Source: a virus
Length of the DNA stretch: 46,779 nt
IMG/VR virus record: IMGVR_UViG_3300034073_002788
Location: 1-46,779 of that record
Direction: 5' to 3' (one strand)
Numbering within the stretch: position 1 is the first letter of the stretch; each line of letters begins with the position of its first letter. Below the pieces are notes generated by a model. The model saw nothing but the letters and a program-made list of their open reading frames with translations, was not told the origin of the DNA and searched no databases. Position numbers and translations under genes: made by a program. Shown piece by piece: positions 37,760-46,674 of this stretch.

Positions 37760-38625
37760 TGCACGATCTCCTTGTAGCGCCGCGTGATGTTCAGCACCAT
37801 CATGCGCTGGGTCGCCGTCAGTCCGCCAATGTAGCGCACGCTGCCGCCATCCTCCACGCCCTGGATCTCGCTGTAGAGCCCACGATCTTTGGAGCGCCAG
37901 ATGTTCACCGCCACTTCGAGCGCGAGCTGCTGCGCTGCTGCCGGGGCTGGACCGTAGCCGAAGACACCCGTAATCCGGTACCACTGTCGCCCGGCCCACA
38001 TGGCACCGAGGATCAGGTAGCCGTCACGCTGCGTCCAATCCTCCACGTCGTCTTCGTCCGCTACCGGAGCCCCTGGGCGCGGGATCGTCTTGACTGCCGT
38101 GACGCTGCCCGCTTGGTGGATTGGCGGCTTGAGGTAGATACTTGGCTGTGCCTGCGAGAGCACGTCAATGCTCGTCGCCGTCCCGTACGTGGCAAACGCG
38201 ACTGGGGCCAGGGCGTCTTCAACGATCGCCTCGGCGCGCTCCAACACGTCGCTAAGGATGGCGTCCAGAGCAGGAGCCACCGTGACACTGGGTGTGGTGC
38301 CGCCGGTGAGGCTGTTGGTACCAAGAGCAAACGCGCTCGCCGTTTTGCCGCTGCGAGCGCTGAACACGACCAGGTACGGGCCACCAGCTTTGCCGTACAC
38401 CTGGAGCGGTGTCGCGTCGCTCACCGTAGCCGCCACCGCCACGAGTGCGGTTTGCACCGTGGCGGCGGTGGCGTTATACGCAATGGCAGCGGTTGTAGAG
38501 CTTGCATACGTCAGGGTATACGTGCCGCCACTCGGACTGCCAGTGACCGTGATGCGCTGTGCAGCGATGTCGGGCACCTGATCCAGGTAGGCCCGGAGAT
38601 CGGCGGTTGACAGTCCGAGTGCCAT
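37756..38625 (-). CDS. Head-tail connector with inserted beta-repeat domain
   Basis: A 289-residue protein. The N-terminus (STADLRAYLDQVP) and C-terminal half (LERAEAIVEDALAPVAFATYGT, YLILGAMWAGRQWYRITGVFGYGPAPAAAQQLALEVAVNIWRSKDRGL) fit the phage gp6-like connector or adaptor. An inserted segment about 25-125 (GTYTLTYASSTTAAIAYNATAATVQTAL, and GGPYLVVFSARSGKT) resembles a short beta-repeat found in large bacterial surface proteins. The insert probably projects from the neck. Confidence 0.7.
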   Translation of the reverse strand: MALGLSTADLRAYLDQVPDIAAQRITVTGSPSGGTYTLTYASSTTAAIAYNATAATVQTALVAVAATVSDATPLQVYGKAGGPYLVVFSARSGKTASAFALGTNSLTGGTTPSVTVAPALDAILSDVLERAEAIVEDALAPVAFATYGTATSIDVLSQAQPSIYLKPPIHQAGSVTAVKTIPRPGAPVADEDDVEDWTQRDGYLILGAMWAGRQWYRITGVFGYGPAPAAAQQLALEVAVNIWRSKDRGLYSEIQGVEDGGSVRYIGGLTATQRMMVLNITRRYKEIVQ

Positions 38626-38626
38626 G

Positions 38627-38902
38627 CTAGAACTCCACAATCATGACGCCGATCGTTTCGGTGGCCCCTGAAGCGCAAATGCCGTAGATGCTATCACCTG
38701 GCGGCAATGGCCCGTTGAGATAGGCGTTGCCGCTGCCGGTTCCGGAAATCGTGAACCCACTGTTGTGCGTCACGCTCGCCGTACCCAAAGTCACCGAATC
38801 ACCACCGTTGGCATGCGCGATATAGATAAAGCACCCGTTTGACGTCGCCTTGTGAATAAGCGTCGGGGTGTCGCCAATCGTGACGTTCTTAGAGATAATC
38901 AC
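38627..38902 (-). CDS. Small virion protein (beta-rich)
   Basis: A 91-residue protein; the GTG at 38902 follows AGGAGG, so I prefer it to the ATG at 38968. KNVTIGDTPTLIHKATSNGCFIYIAHANGGDSVTLGTASVTHNSG is a compact beta protein, probably a head decoration or neck component. It ends two bases before the next gene. Confidence 0.6.
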   Translation of the reverse strand: MIISKNVTIGDTPTLIHKATSNGCFIYIAHANGGDSVTLGTASVTHNSGFTISGTGSGNAYLNGPLPPGDSIYGICASGATETIGVMIVEF

Positions 38903-38912
38903 GTCACACCTC

Positions 38913-39371
38913 CTACGCCAGGCTCCACGTGATGTACGCTGAGCCCACGAGGCCTGCGACCGCGCCACTGGCCTGCGACGCGGTGATGAACTGCGTGCTC
39001 GTCATCTTGCGGCTCATGCTGCCGTTTGATCCTGCGTTGGTCGCCGAGTTGAACACACCTGCCGCGGCTCCACTCACACCGTCGATCAGGGTGTCTGACG
39101 AGGTGGTGCCGTTGGCGGCCACACCGACGTCAATCGTGGATGCGCCAGTTGACTGCGTCGTGATGTCCAGTACGATGTTATGCACGATAATTGACGCACC
39201 CGCCGGGTTGGCCCAGGAGAGCACGCCTCCCGCCGCGGTGCCAGCGGCCAGGGCGACTTTCGTCACCCTGGGCAGTCCGCTGATCACCGCTCCGCTCTCG
39301 ACGGTGAGAGTTCCACCGATCACCCACTCGGTGGCACCCTGCGCCTCATAGTTCGAAGCGTTGTACGACAT
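38913..39371 (-). CDS. Head decoration-like protein
   Basis: A 152-residue Ser/Thr/Ala/Gly-rich beta protein (LTVESGAVISGLPRVTKVALAAGTAAGGVLSWANPAG, TQSTGASTIDVGVAANGTTSSDTLIDG). Composition and location after the capsid gene suggest a decoration or fibre protein on the head. Confidence 0.6.
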   Translation of the reverse strand: MSYNASNYEAQGATEWVIGGTLTVESGAVISGLPRVTKVALAAGTAAGGVLSWANPAGASIIVHNIVLDITTQSTGASTIDVGVAANGTTSSDTLIDGVSGAAAGVFNSATNAGSNGSMSRKMTSTQFITASQASGAVAGLVGSAYITWSLA

Positions 39372-39818
39372 TTAGGCCTCCGCTGGGCTCACGGTGTCCG
39401 CTGACGCTGCCGTGGTGCTGGCTGCGGCGGTTGGTGCCGCCTTCGGGCCGTAGAGAATGGCAATGACCTGGCCGAACGCGCTGTTCGCCGTCGCACTCGT
39501 GCGTACCGCCTGCACGTAGCGCTCGCGCGGCTTGTGCACGCTGACGATCAGCGTCTTGCCGTTCAGGTCGTCCGTGACTGCCGACGTGGCCGCTGCGGAT
39601 GCGCCACTCAGTGCCGCCATGCCGCTGTCACTGTTGGCAGTGTTCTGCTCCGCCTTCAGCGTGACCACACTGGTAGCGGTAGAGGCGGTGACCGTGGTGA
39701 CGAAAATGACGCCGTCCCACCCGGCCATATCGATGATGGTGCTGTTGCTGTCGGTGCTGCTCGCCGCGGCTACCGCGGCTCCGACGTAGCGCACCTCAAC
39801 GTTCTTCGCGAGTTGCAT
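39372..39818 (-). CDS. Head decoration protein
   Basis: A 148-residue protein, Ser/Ala/Thr-rich (VRYVGAAVAAASSTDSNSTIIDMAGWDGVIFVTTVTASTATSVVTLKAEQN). Its start lies 26 bp downstream of palindrome D. This is the first gene after the major capsid and a typical decoration-protein position. Confidence 0.65.
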   Translation of the reverse strand: MQLAKNVEVRYVGAAVAAASSTDSNSTIIDMAGWDGVIFVTTVTASTATSVVTLKAEQNTANSDSGMAALSGASAAATSAVTDDLNGKTLIVSVHKPRERYVQAVRTSATANSAFGQVIAILYGPKAAPTAAASTTAASADTVSPAEA

Positions 39819-39843
39819 TGTACAATCTCCAATCTCAGGAGGG

Positions 39844-39893
39844 GAATATTGATCTTCAACCTATATATATATTAAGATTGAAGATCAATATTC
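39844..39893. repeat. 50-bp palindrome family, copy D
   Basis: Arms GAATATTGATCTTCAA / TTGAAGATCAATATTC around an AT core. Read on the minus strand it nearly matches copy B. It lies between the major capsid stop (39901) and the decoration gene start (39818) in the only substantial gap of the head genes. Confidence 0.8.
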
Positions 39894-39900
39894 GCTCCGA

Positions 39901-41145
39901 CTAGGCGAGCTTCAGACGGGCGAACGCCTCGGCGAGCACCGGCATGCCGTCACACTCTGCGCGGCTGATGTAGCCAACCTGCGAGGTCTTGGCGTACAGC
40001 TCGTAGAGCACCTGGATCTCAAGGCGCATCGCGTCGGCAATCCAGTAGTAGCTGAGGTCGCCAATCAGTGCGACGTACAGGCCCGTGGTGAACGTGTTGG
40101 GCGCGTACTCAGACACGACGTACGGCACGTCCACGATGGTTGCGGGCAGACCGCTGCTCAAACCACCACCAGGGCCAAGGCCTGGCGACCACAGGTAGTT
40201 GCCGTTGCCGTCCTTGAGCTTGCGGATGCGGGCGACGGTGTCGCGGTGCATGATCCAGCGAGTGTTGGGGCGGCCCCAGTAGGCGGCCTTCAGGCTGTGC
40301 TTGGTGTCCATCAAGTTGTCCGCCGTGAAGGACGTGGCAGCACTGGCCGTGGTGTCGCGCGCTGTGGTGATGCCCTGCGCTGACGCCGTGAACAGGCCCA
40401 GCGGCTGCTGTGCGCCGTTCCCCGTCATGAACGCCTTCTCCTCGGCGATCGCCGTCTTGTAGGCGAGACGATCGCGGATCACCTGCTCGATGTTGATGCG
40501 GCTCTGGTTGATGAGGCGCCGGGAGATCAGCAACTCCTTCGCGAGCATGTTGGGCTTGAGCGAGCGCTGCCCGGTGCGAGCGGCCGTATCGCGGCTGATC
40601 GACTGCACCTCGGCGGTCCAGTCCGCGTCACTCGGATCGACGTCCCAGGAGGGCGCGACCAGCTCGGTGCCCACGTCCAGGGGCCACACGGTGGCAAGGC
40701 GGCGAACGGCTACCTCGTCATCCACGAACTTGATGAACTGGTTGAGCACGCTTGCCGGAGCTACCAGGTACCCACCCTCAGCGTCCGTGGTTGCCGAGAG
40801 ATCCTTGAGCTCAGCTGCGCTCAGCGAGCGGGTGCCGTTGCTGATCGCCTTGACATACGCGTTGTAGGCGCGGGTCTCCGCGTTGGCGTCGGCCTGCGTG
40901 CCCTGGCGAGGGGTGCCTAGACGGTTGCTGGGCTCTGCCATGCCATCCACGCGAGCGCGTAGCTCAGCCGCTCGTTCGGCCAACTTCTCCTGCTTCTTGG
41001 CCTCCGCCGTCTTCTCGTCGAACGCAGCGAACAGGGTGTCAAGCTGTGCCTCCTGCTCTGCGCTCACACTCTCCTGATCAAGGATTGACTTGATCTGCCC
41101 GTAGATCTCGGTTGCCTCATTGTAGAGGCGCTGTGCGACACTCAT
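39901..41145 (-). CDS. HK97-type major capsid protein
   Basis: A 414-residue protein from ATG 41145 (ATGA overlap with the protease; GGAGG upstream). An N-terminal coiled delta domain of about 100 residues is removed in HK97-like phages. The fold motifs follow: TTDAEGGYLVAPASVLNQFIKFVDDEVAVRRLATVWPLD, WTAEVQSISRDTAARTGQRSLKPNMLAKELLISRRLI, EEKAFMTGNGAQQPLGLFT. It forms the capsid shell; the upstream protease is expected to cleave the delta domain. Confidence 0.9.
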   Translation of the reverse strand: MSVAQRLYNEATEIYGQIKSILDQESVSAEQEAQLDTLFAAFDEKTAEAKKQEKLAERAAELRARVDGMAEPSNRLGTPRQGTQADANAETRAYNAYVKAISNGTRSLSAAELKDLSATTDAEGGYLVAPASVLNQFIKFVDDEVAVRRLATVWPLDVGTELVAPSWDVDPSDADWTAEVQSISRDTAARTGQRSLKPNMLAKELLISRRLINQSRINIEQVIRDRLAYKTAIAEEKAFMTGNGAQQPLGLFTASAQGITTARDTTASAATSFTADNLMDTKHSLKAAYWGRPNTRWIMHRDTVARIRKLKDGNGNYLWSPGLGPGGGLSSGLPATIVDVPYVVSEYAPNTFTTGLYVALIGDLSYYWIADAMRLEIQVLYELYAKTSQVGYISRAECDGMPVLAEAFARLKLA

Positions 41146-42638
41146 GACATTCCTCCACGCAGCAGGGCGAGTGCCGCTGCTGCTGCACGTTGTCGATAGT
41201 TCAGACGATGCTTGCCCGCCATCTTGGGTGCCAGTTCGGCGGCCCATTCTTGCGACGCTGCATCGTTCGTAGCGTCCGTCTTCAGCATCACGTTGGTAGC
41301 TCCGAGCTCCAACGCGGCCTCGGCAATGTTGTTAATCAGCTGCACGTCTCGCGTACTGTGCCGCGCCCCGGCCTTCACCGCGATCTTCACGGCTTCAAGC
41401 AGCGTGGTGATCGGCAGGCTGCGCCTGGCAACCGTCGCACTGTTGGCACCAAAGAGCACGTCACTCGTCTCAAGGAGCCGGATCTCCCGCAGGTTGCGTA
41501 CCACGCCCAAAGGCGCGTCTGCCCGCTCCTGATAGTCGTAGGTGATGGCGTTGAACGCGAAGCTCATCTCCAGGGGAGAGCCACCGCGAATAGCGGCAAG
41601 TACTTCGTTCGCTCGGGGCGTGTCGAGGTAGCGCCGGGTTACTTCGGCTCCGCCCGTCGCGTCAGGAGCGCGTACGAGCGTTTCCGCGGGGAGCTGGTTG
41701 CGCGTCACTTCGCGGATACTCTCGATGACCGCGATGGGCGGCTGCTCCATATCATGCTGCCAGAGGTGCAGGATGCGGTCGCCACGCTCACGCATGGTTT
41801 TGCTCATGGCCCCTGGGAAGATGACGTCCGAGTAGCTGTCGATGTTGCCGAACACCGAGAAGATGCCCGTGACGGTGCGCTCTTCAATCATGCTTGGCAT
41901 CAGCAGGCTGTTCTTGTACTCCCGTCCGGGGCTCACGCGACGCTCCTCATTCCCGCTGTTGCGCTCCGCCCAGGCCATGGCGCGTTCGCTCTCACGTCGG
42001 CTGCCACCGCCCCAGAGCGCGTGAGCGACCACACCGGGGCTGGGGTAGTCCGGGTGATCAGGGCTGGCCGCCGGGGCGTCCAGATCCACCATGTGCCGCG
42101 CAAACCACGCGGCCATGCGTGCGGCCTTGTCGTCACTCACGTCGCCGCGGGCCATCGCTCGTGCTTCATTCACCGTCTGTTCCGTGACACCATCACCGGC
42201 CTTGCCGTCGGCGTACCACTCCAGGCCGCGCCTAGCGTTCGCCTGCATCCAAGCAGGAGCGTCCAGTTTGCTCTCCGTAGCTGCCGCGTTCGCCTTCTGC
42301 ATGCGAGCGACGATCCGATCCAGCGCCTGGCGTGCACGCTCCTGCACCGCTTCCGGTACGTCCGTCTGTGGGATGCGTGACGCTGCGGCCCGCATGCCCG
42401 CGGGCATGGCCATCAGCTCGCCATCCACCACGTCCGCAAAGCCCAGGCGGTAACTGCCGCGAAGTTCAGGCCGTTCCGCGTCATAGACGAGAAACGCTCG
42501 GCGTGCATAGGCGACGTCCGGATTGTCGCCGCCGAAACCGGCCCGCTCGAACACGCGACCAGCCGCCGCGTCGCCTTCCCATGGTTGGTCGGGGCCTATC
42601 GGCAGATCGGTATCAGCGCCTACCGTCCAACGTGCCAT
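41142..42638 (-). CDS. HK97-family prohead protease with N-terminal extension
   Basis: A 498-residue protein. The C-terminal half (from about residue 245) is the S78 protease: IEERTVTGIFSVFGNIDSYSDVIFPGAMSKTM, HLWQHD (catalytic H), GGSPLEMSFAFNA (catalytic S), VRNLREIRLLETSDVLFGAN. The 235-residue N-terminal part is a conserved extra domain (RRAFLVYDAERPELRGSYRLGFADVVDGELMAMP) seen in some long phage proteases. Cuts scaffold/delta domains during head maturation. Confidence 0.85.
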   Translation of the reverse strand: MARWTVGADTDLPIGPDQPWEGDAAAGRVFERAGFGGDNPDVAYARRAFLVYDAERPELRGSYRLGFADVVDGELMAMPAGMRAAASRIPQTDVPEAVQERARQALDRIVARMQKANAAATESKLDAPAWMQANARRGLEWYADGKAGDGVTEQTVNEARAMARGDVSDDKAARMAAWFARHMVDLDAPAASPDHPDYPSPGVVAHALWGGGSRRESERAMAWAERNSGNEERRVSPGREYKNSLLMPSMIEERTVTGIFSVFGNIDSYSDVIFPGAMSKTMRERGDRILHLWQHDMEQPPIAVIESIREVTRNQLPAETLVRAPDATGGAEVTRRYLDTPRANEVLAAIRGGSPLEMSFAFNAITYDYQERADAPLGVVRNLREIRLLETSDVLFGANSATVARRSLPITTLLEAVKIAVKAGARHSTRDVQLINNIAEAALELGATNVMLKTDATNDAASQEWAAELAPKMAGKHRLNYRQRAAAAALALLRGGMS

Positions 42639-42796
42639 AATCGCCTCCAGCAAAAAGCCCACCGTAGCAGCGGGTAGCGGTGCTAGGCGGGCGACGGGCT
42701 CAATGAGCCGGTATACGTAGTGTGACGCGGCAGATTACCCGCTGCCGCTCCGGGGTTCGATCCAAGCCGTCAGGAGCTTGCCGAAACTATAGCACA
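42639..42796 (-). other. 158-bp gap with hairpins upstream of the protease
   Basis: I see no gene that holds. On the minus strand there are hairpins GCGGCAG/CTGCCGC (about 42734-42755) and GGCTC/GAGCC, and an imperfect stem CACCG/CGGTG followed by GGGCTTTTT just before the protease. The last could be an attenuator between small gene and protease. Confidence 0.4.
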
Positions 42797-42979
42797 TTAC
42801 CGCGTCGGCTGCAACAGCGCCTGGCGCTCTTTGTTCCCGCGTCGCTCCCGCCACTGAGCCATGCACACCGCGAAGCGCTGCGTGCGATCGGGGTACTCGG
42901 TCTGCATGGTCGCGTCCTCCATACACCGCTCCATGTAGGCGATACGATCATCCCCGCTCTGGGGCGTTGGGATTGGCAT
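42797..42979 (-). CDS. Small conserved phage protein (protease-linked)
   Basis: A 60-residue protein. PIPTPQSGDDRIAYMERCMEDATMQTEYPDRTQRFAVCMAQW follows the pattern seen as a short module beside or fused to phage prohead proteases (two Cys, EYPD, QRFAVC). ATG 42979 is preferred; 42997 is possible. Probable zinc-binding accessory. Confidence 0.7.
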   Translation of the reverse strand: MPIPTPQSGDDRIAYMERCMEDATMQTEYPDRTQRFAVCMAQWRERRGNKERQALLQPTR

Positions 42980-43145
42980 GGCTCTCTCCTCGTGCAATTC
43001 TCCGGATCATGCCGCGTGCGTTGATCATCGCTCGGTCGTGCGTCGGGTGCTGCTCGTCGCGCACCCGACGCGCCTGAAGCTCCAACAACCTGGCGGCTCG
43101 GTGGAGCGTTTCGGCAGCCTTTAGGATGTCACTGCGACTAGGCAT
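42948..43145 (-). CDS. Small helical protein after the portal
   Basis: A 65-residue basic helical protein (RSDILKAAETLHRAARLLELQARRVRDEQHPTHDRAMINARGMIRRIARG). It overlaps the portal stop and the next gene. Unknown function; stop-start overlaps support translation. Confidence 0.6.
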   Translation of the reverse strand: MPSRSDILKAAETLHRAARLLELQARRVRDEQHPTHDRAMINARGMIRRIARGESHANPNAPERG

Positions 43146-45168
43146 CAGTCAACACCGGAAGCAGGGCACACCGGCAGTTTGGGTGTGCGGGCGGCATAAG
43201 GCCCTGGAATGGTGTGCCCAGCGGTACGACGGTTCCGTTCACGGCCCGACAGATCGGGCAGCAGTCCGGCTCAGCACTCCACTCCATTCTGTCCACCTCG
43301 CCACTCTCCTGCCACGCCAGGATACTGCCCTGCGTCCAGGCTCTTGCCGACTCGGTGACGGCAATCGTTCGAGCGCGTGCCTCGCTGTGGATACCGGCCA
43401 ATTGCAGGATCTCCAGCGCTGCCGCGTCGTAGCTGATACCTTCGGATGCCATGCGCCCCACGATGCCGCGGATCTCGTCGCGTGTCGTGTCCGAGACATT
43501 ACGCACCTGAAGCGCCAACAGGTGCAACGTCTCCTGCACCTTCGGGTTCTCCAGATCGAACGCGAGGTCAACACCAATCTGTGTCACCGCGTTATCCCAC
43601 GATCGCTCAAGCAGGAGCGGATAGAACTGGCGCATGATCTCCGCGATGCTCTCACCGAAGTCAAGCGGAAGCTGATCTTCGAGGGCGCGCGTTGCCATCT
43701 CGGGCTCAAGCGCTCGCAGGGCGTCAGCAGCACGCCGGTACTGCTCACTCAGGTACCGACGAATACGCCGGGAGATCGACATGGCGACGTCGTCGATGGC
43801 GGGCGGCACGTACTCGCGTGCAGGCGTAATGGACGAAACCGGCGCAGCACGCTGCTCCGGTTCTTGGGGCTCGTCTTCGTCGTCTGGGTCGTCGTCTGGG
43901 CTGTCGTCTGGGTCGTCGTCCTCCGGCTCTGGTGGCTCGGGAGCTTCGAACGACTGAGGGATCAGTACCAGGTTGGCGGGCATCGCGTAGACGTCGCCGT
44001 ATGGATCCTCGGGCAGGCCGAGCATGCGCCTGGCTTCATTGCGCGTCATCAGGCCGGTTGTCCACTGGTTGATGGTTCGTTCGCTCAGCGCGTTTTGGTT
44101 CTCCCGCATCGCAGCGACGTGGCGCAGATCGTACGCAATCTTGAGCCCCACCGGCTGCGCAAGAGCGGCATCAATCTCTTCAGCCCACGCGGCCCAGAGC
44201 GGGGTGAGTGTCTGCTGCGTGTATGCCTGGCGTGCTTCCGCGTAGTTGCTGTAGGTCGACGCGTCCAGCCCTGCACCGATACCGGCAATGATCGGCGGGA
44301 TACGAAACGCTGCCGCAATATGCGTCTCGGGCACGCGCATCAGCGCCTCAAACGCCATCTCGCTCATATCGAGCGAGAGCCGCTGGAGCGTGACACCCTC
44401 CTCAAGCACGGCTACGCTGCCGCGCTGATCACCGCCGTAGCGCTCGTTCCACTGCTCCTTCATGCGTGCGACCGTCTCGTCCGAGAGGAACGCACCTGTG
44501 GGCGTGGTGAGTACCACGCGGGGTGTTGCGTCGTTCTTCAAGAGCGCACGAATGTAGCGGATCGCTTCATTGCCCGCGTCCACGTCCGCGGCGACCGCGG
44601 CCAGTGGTGGCAGTGCTTGCCAAGGCTGGAGGAGATCGACGGAGGGCCACCGCAGGTGAATGACATCCTGCACCGGCACGGGGTAGAGCCTGGAGGTTCC
44701 GTCATCATACTCGTACCGTTCGATCCACATGGGCGCGTTGGGATCGGTGTTCGGGATCGGGATCATCTGGCCCGCGTGATACGGCCAGAGCTCAATCGGC
44801 TGCCCACGTCGGTCGCGCACGATGTGGAGGTAGGCGTTTCCGCCGACGGCAGCGTACACCGTCGCGATCTGCATCAGCTCCCGCTGGCTCATCATCGCGT
44901 TGGGCCGTCGCAACAGCCTGGCCAGCTGGCCCTGATCGATCATCTCGCCCTGCGGCGTGTAGAGACAGAGCGGAGGCTCGGCCATGTCAAACGAGAGCAC
45001 CGAGACACAGGCGAAGACCGATGCGTTGCGCTGGTATCCGTCGCGGCTCAGCGCTCGCCACGAGGGTTCTAAGACCGTCGTGTCCACCCACCGTGGCACA
45101 ATCGCTAAGCCACCTGCTTTGTAGAGCAGGCGGGCGAGTGCGAACCTGGCGCGATCGACAATACCCAT
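43138..45168 (-). CDS. Portal protein fused to a MuF head-morphogenesis domain
   Basis: A 676-residue protein. The N-terminal 400 residues are an HK97-type portal (SWRALSRDGYQRNASVFACVSVLSFDMAEPPLCLY, YAAVGGNAYLHIVRDRRGQPIELWPYHAGQMI, VPETHIAAAFRIPPIIAG). After an acidic Asp/Pro/Glu-rich linker (PEPEDDDPDDSPDDDPDDED), the C-terminal ~230 residues are an SPP1 gp7/Mu gpF-type domain (ARTIAVTESARAWTQGS, EPDCCPICRAVNGT, HPNCRCALLPV). The two functions are separate genes in most phages. Confidence 0.9.
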   Translation of the reverse strand: MGIVDRARFALARLLYKAGGLAIVPRWVDTTVLEPSWRALSRDGYQRNASVFACVSVLSFDMAEPPLCLYTPQGEMIDQGQLARLLRRPNAMMSQRELMQIATVYAAVGGNAYLHIVRDRRGQPIELWPYHAGQMIPIPNTDPNAPMWIERYEYDDGTSRLYPVPVQDVIHLRWPSVDLLQPWQALPPLAAVAADVDAGNEAIRYIRALLKNDATPRVVLTTPTGAFLSDETVARMKEQWNERYGGDQRGSVAVLEEGVTLQRLSLDMSEMAFEALMRVPETHIAAAFRIPPIIAGIGAGLDASTYSNYAEARQAYTQQTLTPLWAAWAEEIDAALAQPVGLKIAYDLRHVAAMRENQNALSERTINQWTTGLMTRNEARRMLGLPEDPYGDVYAMPANLVLIPQSFEAPEPPEPEDDDPDDSPDDDPDDEDEPQEPEQRAAPVSSITPAREYVPPAIDDVAMSISRRIRRYLSEQYRRAADALRALEPEMATRALEDQLPLDFGESIAEIMRQFYPLLLERSWDNAVTQIGVDLAFDLENPKVQETLHLLALQVRNVSDTTRDEIRGIVGRMASEGISYDAAALEILQLAGIHSEARARTIAVTESARAWTQGSILAWQESGEVDRMEWSAEPDCCPICRAVNGTVVPLGTPFQGLMPPAHPNCRCALLPVLTDA

Positions 45169-46397
45169 CAACGCACTCCTGCAAATCGCGTACGGCCCAA
45201 GCCATCATATGCCATGGCGAGGCTCATCACGCAGTCATCATGCCCACCCGACGGCGCACCGTACCGCGTGCTGCCGCTGGGCGTGCGATCAATCTCAAAC
45301 GCTTCGAGCTCGTCGAGTAACGGCTCGAACTGTAACAGCTGGAGCTCGCCGCGTTCGAGTGCCAAGGCCAGCGCATCAATGATAACACTCTTTGACGCGT
45401 TTGTCGTCACAAAGGGTTTCACCGGCAGCCCGTCACGGATCAACATCTCCACGATCGGCTGTCCCATCGCGTTCACTTCAGCCACCACCATACTGGCTCG
45501 CCACTGCTGCACCAGGTTCTTGAGCCGTCCACGCTGGAGCGCGTAGTCCACGTGGTTGCTCCGATCGACGGCCACGACCTGCCGAGCCGTCGCATCGACG
45601 ACCGTGAAGACGGTGTAGTCGTTCGACCGGCCCCAGTCGGCACCAATCACGTAGGTATGCCCTTCGACACGCTGGGCACCTGGGGCGACGGTCGCCGCAG
45701 CGCGGACACCGCGGAACACGCCACCGCCGTCCTCCACGAACTCGGCCAGCCACTCCTGGCGGTAGGTGCGATTGCTCACGCGCTCCCGTGCCAGTTCAGC
45801 AGCTTGTTTAATCGACGGGATCGGGTTGGCGCTGGTGGGTGCTTGAAACGACGCATACCCGGGCTGTCCCGCTTTGCCGCGCTGCCACTCGCGCCAGAAC
45901 CAGTTACGGCCCTTCGGTGTGGAGATCAGCAGCACGCGCCCCGAGCGATCTGCCAGAGTGGGTAGGATGACGTCGGTGTACGTCTCTTCGCGCACCATCG
46001 CCGCTTCGTCAACGATCACCAGATCGAACGCTTCGCCACGGATTGAGACGTCGTTGTCAGCCGAGTAGATCGACAGGCGGCCCGTGCCCAACGTCACGAC
46101 GCGCTCGGAGCGTCTGACGTCGCCCAGGCTACCTACGTGCATCTCGGCAAAGCGCCAGGGGCTACGTGCGTTCTTGTAGGTAGGCACAATCCACGCGACG
46201 GCGCCGCCGTGGGCAGCGCGATGCAGCGCCAGGGTGCCGCCCATGAGCGTCTTGCCCCAACGCCTGCCGCACGCCACGACGACGGTGCTATTCACGCTCA
46301 GGCTTGTCACGATCTGCACCTGGTCGTGCCGCAAGGCTGGCAGCCGCAGCGGCGTAATCGTAGGTTTGGATCTGGATTGGCCCGTTGTTCGGCCCAC
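45168..46397 (-). CDS. terL: Terminase large subunit
   Basis: A 409-residue protein starting at 46397 and overlapping the small subunit by 110 bases; the segment LRHDQVQIVTSLSVNSTVVVACGRRWGKT fits the family start, although a GTG at 46310 would shorten the overlap to 23. Walker A is GRRWGKT (44-50), Walker B is LVIVDEA (to residue 131). The C-terminal RNase H-like nuclease has acidic residues in ADWGRSND, VAEVNA and GHDDC. It packages DNA into proheads. Confidence 0.9.
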   Translation of the reverse strand: MGRTTGQSRSKPTITPLRLPALRHDQVQIVTSLSVNSTVVVACGRRWGKTLMGGTLALHRAAHGGAVAWIVPTYKNARSPWRFAEMHVGSLGDVRRSERVVTLGTGRLSIYSADNDVSIRGEAFDLVIVDEAAMVREETYTDVILPTLADRSGRVLLISTPKGRNWFWREWQRGKAGQPGYASFQAPTSANPIPSIKQAAELARERVSNRTYRQEWLAEFVEDGGGVFRGVRAAATVAPGAQRVEGHTYVIGADWGRSNDYTVFTVVDATARQVVAVDRSNHVDYALQRGRLKNLVQQWRASMVVAEVNAMGQPIVEMLIRDGLPVKPFVTTNASKSVIIDALALALERGELQLLQFEPLLDELEAFEIDRTPSGSTRYGAPSGGHDDCVMSLAMAYDGLGRTRFAGVR

Positions 46398-46674
46398 TGA
46401 TCTGCGTCTCCACGGTTTCGCGCTGGCCTAAATACACCTTGCCCAACCAAATCAGCATGGTGTCCGAGCCCTGATCGGCGCGTTCGAGTTGCTTACGCCG
46501 GACGCGAACGCGCAGGTTCGCGCGGCCATTTTTTAATTGAGCCTTGAAACTGTTTTGCAGCACAGCCTCACTAATCTGGCACAGCGCCGCGATCTCGCTA
46601 TCCGCACAGCCAATAGCGGCGAGTTGCTCGATCTGCTCAGCAGTCAAGGTGGCGGTTTTCTGTGGACGTGCCAT
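46288..46674 (-). CDS. Terminase small subunit
   Basis: A 128-residue protein (ATG 46674, MARPQK; a start at 46695 is possible). N-terminal HTH (LTAEQIEQLAAIGCADSEIAALCQISEAVLQNSF), a helical oligomerisation region, and a Pro/Gly-rich C-terminus. It selects the packaging site; the GCGCAACA cluster just upstream on the circle is a natural candidate target. Confidence 0.85.
   Translation of the reverse strand: MARPQKTATLTAEQIEQLAAIGCADSEIAALCQISEAVLQNSFKAQLKNGRANLRVRVRRKQLERADQGSDTMLIWLGKVYLGQRETVETQISGPNNGPIQIQTYDYAAAAASLAARPGADRDKPERE

Noticed and set aside
42728-42790. tRNA-like segment containing GGTTCGATCC
   Set aside because: The T-arm does not pair beyond one base, the anticodon loop would be eight bases, and the acceptor stem fails after five pairs.
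42735-42926. 63-residue minus-strand frame near the protease
   Set aside because: It overlaps the conserved small gene (42797-42979) in another frame and shows no motif or SD.
43126-45072. 648-residue plus-strand open frame opposite the portal gene
   Set aside because: The minus strand has clear portal and MuF motifs; the antisense frame shows no domain and is a GC-rich shadow.
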